From Triangularia verruculosa (Eukaryota; Ascomycota; Sordariomycetes; Sordariales; Podosporaceae): DNA of 41,524 nucleotides. The stretch lies in contig MU864068.1 in the NCBI GenBank assembly GCA_033296885.1, positions 1 through 41,524 on the forward strand. Direction: 5' to 3'. Made by a program: the position numbers and the translations under genes. Under the pieces are notes generated by a model that was not told the DNA's origin, searched no databases, and worked only from the letters and a program-made list of their open reading frames with translations. Of this stretch, positions 34,101 to 41,524 are shown piece after piece (positions within the stretch are counted from its first letter, which is position 1; each line of letters begins with the position of its first letter).

Positions 34101-37100
34101 AAGATAATTAAAGGCCTTTAAAGGATAGTGAAATGTATTTAAAGATAGTAGAAGGCGTTTAAGAATAGTTGAAAGACATTGAGAGATAGTTGAAACGTAT
34201 TAAAAGATAGTGGAAAGCCTTTGAAGATAGTTAAAGGCCTTTAGAAAATAAGTGAATGGGTTGAAGGATACCGGTAACAGAAGTCCTTCATAGATAGGAC
34301 AAGTTCTTTGAAGATGATGAGAGGGGTGAGAGATAGTAAAACTGGTTGGATAAAGGCAAAGGTATTTCAAGATAGCGAAAGACGTCGGATGGCATTTGTG
34401 AGCCCTGGAAAGAGAGTTAAGAATGGTATGTAACTTACATTGATGACTTGTTTGAGCACCTGATGATGTGCGGGAGTGATGGATCTGGTCGCCGTTTTCA
34501 GACCGGCAGGATGATTGGACTGGATCGATTGTTTGGGAGGCGAGGGTGGTCTCGAAGAAGCTGAAGATGGAAGACCGTTCAGCCGCGAAAGGATCCGCTC
34601 CAAGGATTTGAGCGAGACGCTTCTGAAAGTAGCGCCCATGATGGCAGCAACCAAGCCATCGGTCGCTGTGTCATAAACCAGAATATCGTTGACAATCTCG
34701 ACACCATCCGAGTCATCTGAGGCATCATACCTTGTATAAACGTTCCAGCCCGCCGAAGACTGTGCAAAACTGCGAGAGAAGATTATCTCGTCGATGGCAG
34801 TGCACATGAAAACCTGTCCAGCGGGCTTGGGGCGAAGGCAGTTGACATGAATTCCAGCGACCTGAAGAAAGTTGTCCAGCGCCAAAGGGTCACAAACGCC
34901 CTTGTTCAGGCCACTCGGTGGTTCCGAAGGAACACTGACGAGCCCGACAGCCTCATGGGCATGAGCCGTCAGAGCCTTCACCGCTTGGTAGTAGTCTGCA
35001 TAATCAACGACACTTGAAAACAGTTGGTAGACCATCGGACCGGCCACCTTGCTTGATGAGTCCAGACTGTTCAGGCGATCAAGACGAGATTTCCGAAACA
35101 TCTTGGCCATGATTGCGAGTTGGGCGTCTGTCTCGGCGGACGACACTGATATGCGGCCGTTCGCATGATTCGTCGAAGAGTTTTCGGCGTTGAGGCTGGA
35201 AATGCTGAATGACCATGATTTGGTGGCAGTATCCAGACACACAGAGACAATCGTTTTCGTGTGGCTCATCCCCAGTGGGGCCGACATCGTCAAAGCTTCA
35301 AAATGGGGCATAGCGAGGTTGTCTGGAGGGATATCGGCAGCTACCCGAACACATCTAGCAACTATTTCAAGGTACATAGATGCGGGACACAATGCGTGTC
35401 CAGCAACGGCATGGCCTTTGGTTGCAAGTTGGTACGCCACGGTATTGGTGTTGACCTCGAAGGTATGCGTTCCGGAAGCTTCATCCGCATCGAGCAGTGT
35501 GATAAGATCAGCAGAAGTGGCCGTTGGTTGCTGCTCGAGCCCCCTGGGTTTGTAGTCGATCCAATGCTGAGTTCGATCGAACTGATAAGGAGGGACAGTG
35601 ACAAAGGCGTGTCGGTTCGTGTAACCAAAAAAAGGCCAATATTGCACACTGCATCCTGCTTGCCAAAGCTGAGATGTCAAGACAGAAAGATTTGCCATCG
35701 CGTCATCGTCGTCAAGGCTGGCGGGGAGAAAAATGTCTGGCGATTTGCGCCCCGAGACAATGCGCCTGATCATGGGTATGACCGGTGAGGATGAGCCGCC
35801 CTCGAGCCAGATGGCCCCTCGAGGATGTGATGCAGCGATGCGAGCGATGGCATCGGCGAAGAAAACGGGTTCCCTGGTGTGTCTCACCAAGTCGGCAGTT
35901 GTGATCGTATCCAAATTTGTTCGTGTGCAAGTCACGACCTTTATGTTTGGTGGCTTGACAATAATGTTGTCGGATATGTCGGCGAGCTGTGCGAGAATAG
36001 ATTCCGTCATGTGTGAGTGATAGGCGTGTGTGCTGGCCAGTTTCAGGCACTTAAGTTGCCGCTGTTGGCAAAGGTACGGCGCCTGGGCAATAGCCTCCTT
36101 GTCGCCAGATAGCACGTAACTTGTTGAGCCGTTATAGCACGCAATTTCAACCCTCTTGCCAGTTTGTTGTAGCTCCTTGTTGACCAGGTCTACGATCTCT
36201 TGGGCTTGCCACTCTAGAGATTCAACAGAGAGCATACACCCCGTGTCACTGTGTGCTGACCAGATATCACGAATGAGTCTTGCGCGGCCGGCAACAAATC
36301 GAAACCCGTCCTCGAGTGTCAGGGATCCGGCAATCACTAGGGCCGATATCTGCCCAAAGGAGTGCCCGACAAGGGTAAGGCTGGATGCGTCGAGCCCGGC
36401 ATCAAGCCATGACCGTGTGGTGGATACTTGCAATGCTAATAATTGGCAGTGCTGACGAACAAGATCCTCCGAATCCGGAGTTGAGGATGACAAAATGTCC
36501 GGGAGGATGGCTGGGAGGGAGAGAGAGATGCAGACATTATTGCAGTCGGCCTTGGAGCATTTCGTTAGCACTGGGTATGAAAGCAGCAATACCTAGCCAT
36601 GGGGGAATAGGGGTTGCTTCAGGGGCAAAAATAGGCTGATCAATTCAACTTACAAGGTGTTTACGCAACAGAGGGCTTGAATCGTAGACACTCGTCGAAA
36701 TGGAGCCACACCGCCCGGTTTGACCACCAAACGCAAGAACAACTGGAAGCTGGCTGGCAAGTGGTGCCACTGCCCCAACAGCACCAAGCTGGGCAATCAT
36801 ATCTTGGTGGTTTCGTGCGCTGATGGCTATTCTGTGCTGGAAATCAGGGTTTTGGGTCTTGTTGATGTTGTAGGCGAGGTCTTCGAATGATTTGGCGAGG
36901 GGTGTCCACGCTTTGAGCTTGGAAACCATAGCTCCCAGGTGACTAGGTGACTTGGCAGACAGAAGAATAGGATGAAATGATGGGGCTGGAAGTATTGTTG
37001 GCGGAGCTGGTGGCTTGTATTCACGAAGTAGCATGGCAGCATTGCTTCCAGCAGCACCATAGTTCACCACAAGCGCCATCCGCGAATGGTTTGGATTCCA

Positions 37101-39491
37101 GGGCTGAGAGACCTTGGGAATGGTGATCCTGTCGCCGGTGGTCGTCTTGATGCGGGGGTTGAGTGTGGTGAATCCGGCCTGAGGAGGGATCATCCGATGT
37201 TGCATCATCAGCACCGTTTTGATCAGGCCTGCCACTCCTGATGCGGCCTCGCAATGACCAATACTGTCTTTGACAGAACCAACAAATAGTTCACCCTTGC
37301 GAAAGGGCCCAGAAAGAGCCATTCTGATGCTCTCATACTCCTTCGGGTCCCCGACCTGGGTTCCTGTGATGTTGTCAGTCTTGTAGTCACTTGCATGTAA
37401 GCATGATAGAGCAATCTCACCTGTTCCATGGGCTTCGACATAGGAAACATCCCCGGGACCGACTCCTGCCATGTCCAACACCTTCTTGTACAGCGAGCTC
37501 TGGGAAGATGACTCGGGGACCGTGATAGGACTGCAGTTAGAATTCTGGTTGATGGCGGAAGCCCCGATAACACCGAGGACAACGTCGCCATCCGCAACAG
37601 CTTTGGAAAGGGGCTTCAAAACGAGAATTCCTGCCCCTTCGCCCCGGCAATACCCCGCGGCAGAGGCATCAAAGGCATGACTCGATCCACTAGGACTGAG
37701 AAAGGAACCCGCAGCAAGAGCCTGGTGTAGCTCTGGGCTCGCAATGATGTTCACACCGCCGGCCAAGGCAAGTTCGCATTCACCCGCCAAAAGAGCCTTG
37801 GAAGCTGTATGAATGGCCACCGCGCTGGACGAGCAAGCCGTGTCAACCGTAACCGCCGGTCCCTTCCAGCCAAAGAAATGACTAATCCTCCCACTGATGA
37901 AGCTTCTCAGCAAACCGACAGCAGTGAAAGAGGTTGCCTGATGGCCAGCAAGGTTATGCTGGTATTCAACTTCACCAACACCCATATACACCCCGACATC
38001 TTTTGCTCGGTTCTGGCCCTTTGTCTGGTGGTAGCCCGCAGTTGCCAATGCCTCATACGCAACCTGAAGCACCAACCTCTGTTGGGGATCCATGCTTTTG
38101 GCTTCCCGTCCCGAGATCCCAAAGAAGCGATGATCAAATCCCTTGACAACCTCTTCACTCAGAAAGTTTCCCTGAAACTTTGCTTCGGGGCAGCGCGAGG
38201 TAATACTGCCGTGTGATGAATTAAAACGGGAAACGGGAATGGGTCCGAATGCAGTTTTTCCCGAAATCAGAAGATTCCAAAAGTCTGAGAGGGAGTCTGA
38301 GCCGGGAAAGCGAGCAGACATGCCGATGATTGCGATTTCGTCTTTTGGTGTCAGGCTATAGCCAGGCGAAGACAGAGTGGGTGATTGGCGCAGGAGTGAT
38401 CTGGGAACGAGACCGCTAATATGTGAACCGATAGGAATAAATGTAAAGTTGTCCACATCCTCGATTGCCTTGCGCAGAGTCTGGTGCCAATGCGCTCTCT
38501 TGCATAGTGTGAGGTCAATGGCAATTTCATGAAGTGGCGTGTGGGAGCCTGGTGTGATGATGTTGGTATCGGCGGTTGATCGAAGGGGGGACTTCAAAGC
38601 TACCGCAGTAGGGAGTTGGAGGAGCTCTTGGTTGGAAGAGCAGATCGTTTTGAGTGTTTGGGCTCTCTCCTCATGCTTCGGGTGGTGGTAATAACCATGA
38701 AGGCCAATGTCGGTCCATGTCAAGCCCGCTGTTTGAAGTTGCTCTTCCAGCCAAAGCCGGCTGCTGTTTGGAACCGTCACGGTAACAACCGTCTCATCCA
38801 AGAAACAGGAAATGTAGCCCTATTGCGACGTTATATGTCAGCAAAGGACGTATTGGAGTATCTATCGAAGCTGCAACGGGTAATCACTTACACCTTGGAT
38901 TTGGTCCAACAGCGTTTCCAACAAGGACCTATCAGCTTGAGTCTTCAGACGAATACAAATGGCTGATGCATTGTCGGCAAGACTCCGGCTGTCAGCGTCG
39001 ACTGTTGTGCCAATGCAAGCAGCAAGCCTTAGAGCGGCGGAAATGTTTTGCTTGAACGAGTCCAGACTGTTCGATGCTGAAAGAGAGGCCGCCGACAGCC
39101 ATCCGATACAGAAGCCCTGAACTTGCTGATTCGAATTCAGGAGCGGCTCGTCCGGGTTAAGACCTTTGAAATAATCGGCGAGGTCAATGGCCTGAGAAAC
39201 GATTGTCAACGGAGCCAGCAACGTGTTGTGTGGGTTGTGCTGGCGATTGCTCTCTATGAGAAGCTTCCCGCCTTGGGAGAAGTCGGCAAGTTCTTGGAAA
39301 CTCCGGGCAGGGTGGAAGTCCAAACCCAGCTGTTGCCCAAGTACGGATGAGAGCGAAGGTAGAGTGAGCAAGGCATCCCTGATGAACTGAAGGTCAGGGT
39401 CTTCCATCAGCCTCCGCTGCAGCTTTCTCAGAGCGTCCTCTGTCCAGTTGGTGACTTGGGGTCCAAGCAGAAAGATTTGTTGCTTGGTCAT
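31128..39491 (-). CDS. Non-reducing polyketide synthase, SAT-KS-AT-PT-ACP-CMeT-hydrolase, 2493 aa
   Basis: Exons 39491-38892, 38819-37421, 37363-36654, 36550-34439 and 33788-31128 total 7,482 bp. SAT (1-360) has the active cysteine in G-F-C-I-G (C128). KS (360-780) has T-A-C-S-S-S (C529), E-A-H-G-T-G (H664) and G-H-C-E (H703). Acyltransferase has G-H-S-F-G (S967). The product-template domain has H1283 in G-H-A-V-A-G and D1462 in L-D-N-F. The single ACP has G-I-D-S-L (S1652). The C-methyltransferase has E-I-G-A-G-T-G-G (1959-1966). The C-terminal alpha/beta hydrolase has H-G-G-G (2195-2198), G-W-S-T-G-G (S2277), D2426/2427 and H2459. All key residues are present. Length and order fit synthases of 5-methyl- or 3,5-dimethylorsellinic acid (MpaC, AusA, Trt4 type); the methylation number and product cannot be read here. 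No tailoring genes are in the window. Confidence 0.95.
33789..34438 (-). other. 650-bp fourth intron of the synthase, minisatellite-filled
   Basis: Donor N|GTAAGT at 34438 and acceptor CTATAG|CCT at 33789, with an ACTAAC branch site about 20 bp upstream, join the end of the PT linker (V-L-K-Q-V-I-N) to the ACP (P-V-A-T-N-S) in phase 0. Stops occur in the retained frame. At 650 bp it is about ten times longer than the other introns here, because of the repeat it contains. Confidence 0.85.
33820..34270. repeat. ~20-bp minisatellite with ~123-bp higher-order units
   Basis: About 21 head-to-tail units of 20-21 bp share AAAGATAGTNGAA. The variable 3' part cycles as GACATT, CGTATT, ACCTTT, GGCCTTT, GGGTTT, GGCGTTT. 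This six-unit cycle is seen about three and a half times, with two units missing from the second cycle. Degenerate units continue to about 34375. Confidence 0.88.
36551..36653 (-). other. Third intron of the synthase (103 bp)
   Basis: GTAAGT donor after R-K-H-L. The acceptor is CCAAG at 36551, about 12 bp past a consensus branch site GTGCTAAC. This choice yields L-R-K-H-L-A-D-C-N-N, which fits the family. An earlier TAG acceptor is also in frame but adds ten or more residues and places the branch site after it. Confidence 0.8.
37364..37420 (-). other. Second intron of the synthase (57 bp, stop-free)
   Basis: GTGAGA...ATCACAG with a CTGAC branch site interrupts the KS motif E-A-H-G-T-G-T-Q-V-G-D-P. 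It is 57 bp, a multiple of three, with no stop, so the unspliced message would insert 19 residues beside catalytic H664. Removing it restores the conserved motif exactly. Confidence 0.9.
38820..38891 (-). other. First intron of the synthase (72 bp)
   Basis: GTAAGT donor after Q-I-Q-G and CAATAG acceptor, phase 0. It joins SAT residues G200 and G201. Confidence 0.88.
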
Positions 39492-39545
39492 CTTGAAGGT
39501 ATCAGCGGCTTGCCAGTTAGGGTGTGGTCCGATGTTGAGGGGGGC

Positions 39546-39588
39546 CCAATAAACAAGAGTGCTGAAGAATGAAGGAAGAGATATATAG
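39546..39588 (-). promoter_or_regulatory. Possible TATA and CCAAT elements of the synthase promoter
   Basis: On the minus strand TATATAT lies about 90 bp upstream of the ATG (39581-39587). A CCAAT pentamer (written on the plus strand at 39546-39550) lies between the two. The start context is TTCAAGATGAC. Position fits a fungal core promoter, but such short motifs are common. Confidence 0.4.
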
Positions 39589-41069
39589 GCCCAGACGATA
39601 TCAGTTGGTTGAGAAGGGAGAGGCTACCTATATCCACACAGTCATGCATTCGGTGAGGTGTTACTATGCGGAAGGAACAGGCCCAACATCATGTTGCCAC
39701 CATCTGTTCGTTGTCTTTTGCAACTTCTAAATCGCGGGGTGTTGCAACAGCGTGCTGGCCGGATCTAACTGAATGTCGCTGGCATACATGTCCGATATGC
39801 ACATACGGTTCCATCAGCATGCCTCTGCCATGGAAGTTAGTACCTTACCCTGAATGCCGAGACCGGGAGTGGTGGCTCAATTCCAGACACCTGGCACACC
39901 GGCTGCACCCCCACCATCCAAAGCCCAACAAAACCTGCTATTGAAAGCAATGTAGGTTTTAAAGGTTATGAACACGCAGGATCATGCAGTACTGTTTCCT
40001 TGGAACAGTCATATCACCTTATCGTTGGCCAGAGTGCGAGCCGCCCCTGCACAATAAGGACCTGGTGTTGGGCCCGACAGACTGGCACCAGAGCCGAGCG
40101 CCTGCATGAGCGCTGACGGTTCGGTTAACGGCCCGTCGAGCTTGCTTTCTTGAAATGGATAGCAGGCATCCTGTTCACCAACATCCACCTCAGTCCCTTT
40201 TCCGGGCTATGGGGTAAGAACATGGGTGCAAGTTGCTGTCCGCATCCCACCTTCCCTTACCTATCGCATTGGCATAACGACCAGCTCATGGTGGATATGG
40301 AAAGCAATGATAAGGCGCTCGAAATGGAATACCCGGTGCAGCACCAATCATAGGACCTGTTTAGCCGCCGATTCGTTCATTTCATGATCAGAGCTCCATT
40401 CAGGAGTCATATTCAGACCTAGGAGAGCAGAGCCAAGACGCTATGGTGGATGAGATTCGATACATCCAGCGCCGGGTGCATTGCAGGACTACCGGTAAAG
40501 TGGCGGTGAGGAAACATGGCTGCAATAGTAGCAGTTGTATGTACCTTACTCCTGGCGCAAGTGTACATGCAGACGTAAATAATCCCATGGCAGGAAGAAT
40601 CTCTCCGGAGGGTCCAGTACCCCGCTTATTACCGGGTGCCGTGCGGGGGCAACTCATGCATGTTGGTCGGTTATTGTCACGGTAGGGAAACTTGGACCCG
40701 AAAAGGAAACCCGCAATTATCTACACTATGGAACATCTTGGAACAACGAGCACGCCTAGGCGGCTCAGAAAAGAGGACAACCGGTCTACCAGACACCTTA
40801 TGCGAATGTGTCACGAAAAGGGCAAGCTACCAAATACGTCGTAGATTGGACCAACCACGCTGAAAGATAATCGAGAGGCATCATAAGATATATAAGGTAG
40901 CTTCTAGATATTCAAAACTGCCCGTCTCCCATAGAAGTCATAGTGTGAATTGATACTTACCTAGATAGTAAGACCAATTTCCATTCTGCTGTTGATGCCG
41001 TCGTCTGCGCAGGCACGAATGCAAGCCCAACCTAACCTTCCACCTTCAATCGTTTGCCGAAAGATCAGC

Positions 41070-41242
41070 TTCCAGAGCGTCAATTTCTAGAGGGCCAACT
41101 TCGAGAGCATTTATCCAGAGGGTCATTTGCCAGAGAGTCAATTGCTAGGCTAGACTCCGAATCCACGGGTTTCCATTCCAGAGCTACAATTGTAAAAGCC
41201 TTCAATCGCGAAGGTTTCAATCAAAAAGGCTTCAGTTGCAAT
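41070..41242 (+). repeat. Imperfect 15-bp repeats encoding a pentapeptide-like pattern
   Basis: Units such as TTCCAGAGCGTCAAT, TTCTAGAGGGCCAAC, TTCGAGAGCATTTAT and GCCAGAGAGTCAATT follow each other from 41070 to about 41143. A second set (GCCTTCAATCGCGAA, GGTTTCAATCAAAAA, GGCTTCAGTTGCAAT) follows at 41198-41242. An open frame at 41054-41341 (95 codons) reads these as five-residue steps, for example A-F-N-R-E / G-F-N-Q-K / G-F-S-C-N. This may be a fragment of a pentapeptide-repeat protein or a simple minisatellite. Confidence 0.5.
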
Positions 41243-41524
41243 GCGGGTAAGGCGCAAGGCGCGAAGATCACCAGTAGGATTTTCGAGTCTATAGATGCCG
41301 ACAAATGGCAAGATCAGATCGACGACTTCCAAAGGCTTTAATTATGAGAGTAGTTAAAGGTGATGGTCCAAGAGCCATATATAACCCTAACCCCGTAGGG
41401 GGCATGCCCAGCTAGAATGTCTCATCTCTGAGGGTGGCTAGGGAAAACGGGCTAGCGTCCTATACAAAACGGCCCTAACTGTCTTGGGCAATCAGGCCCG
41501 GAATTGATCTTCGGGTGGTTGTGC

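Larger units (their letters stand above)
39492..41524. other. Upstream region of the synthase, no clear gene
   Basis: About 2 kb of normal-composition sequence contains only short open frames (92, 85, 80 and 75 codons) without recognisable domains. It should include the synthase promoter. A 15-bp repeat area at 41070-41242 is listed separately. A gene could begin beyond the right edge. Confidence 0.6.

Noticed and set aside
36551..36589. Alternative acceptor (CTAG) for the third synthase intron, giving ten or more extra residues
   Set aside because: It is in frame but lies before the consensus CTAAC branch site, and the added residues break the family pattern around the acyltransferase start.
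31505..38966. Frames of 60-175 codons overlapping the polyketide synthase
   Set aside because: They lie in other frames of the exons and lack domains.
39666..40863. Open frames of 67-92 codons upstream of the synthase
   Set aside because: No domain, no plausible splice extension and no codon pattern distinguish them from chance.
41391..41410. CCCTAACCCC resembling a telomere repeat, next to a short palindrome
   Set aside because: A single occurrence without tandem copies is expected by chance.

Overview
The window comes from a filamentous ascomycete (Pezizomycotina). The right-hand genes have short introns with GTAAGT-type donors and CTAAC-like branch points, and there is a fungal non-reducing polyketide synthase. 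The left-hand repeats carry dense C-to-T and G-to-A changes that turn codons into TAA and TAG, as expected from repeat-induced point mutation (RIP). Species cannot be named from the sequence alone.

Bases 1 to about 24,650 are an AT-rich, RIP-degraded repeat block. Three nearly complete transposons can be delimited exactly. (1) A Ty1/Copia element at 1360-7708 has 581-bp LTRs and the target duplication CTATA. (2) A pogo/Fot1-like DNA transposon at 12124-13985 has 44-bp terminal inverted repeats and sits on TA inside a ~50-bp tandem array. (3) A Ty3/Gypsy chromovirus at 14428-21912 has 386-bp LTRs and the target duplication CTTGT. It sits inside an older solo-LTR-like element and carries an antisense reading frame plus a tRNA-like sequence between pol and the 3' LTR. 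The AT-rich stretches between them hold relics I could not identify, including an in-frame 102-bp (34-codon) repeat near the left edge.

The sequence changes abruptly to normal composition near 24,650, about 75 bp from the first intact gene. Three genes follow. The first (24733-27842, minus) encodes a 1017-aa adenylation domain fused to a multi-pass membrane region and an FAD/NAD(P)-binding reductase tail, a TmpL-like architecture. The second (29218-30253, plus, five exons) encodes a 262-aa enoyl-CoA hydratase. The third (31128-39491, minus, five exons) encodes a 2493-aa non-reducing polyketide synthase with order SAT-KS-AT-PT-ACP-CMeT-hydrolase, as in methylated orsellinic acid synthases. Its fourth intron is 650 bp long and filled with a minisatellite that has a higher-order repeat structure.

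The synthase should make and release a C-methylated aromatic acid. No prenyltransferase, cyclase, oxygenase, transporter or pathway regulator is visible, so if this is a gene cluster the rest lies to the right of the window. Whether the adenylation-reductase protein or the hydratase acts with the synthase is inference from proximity only.
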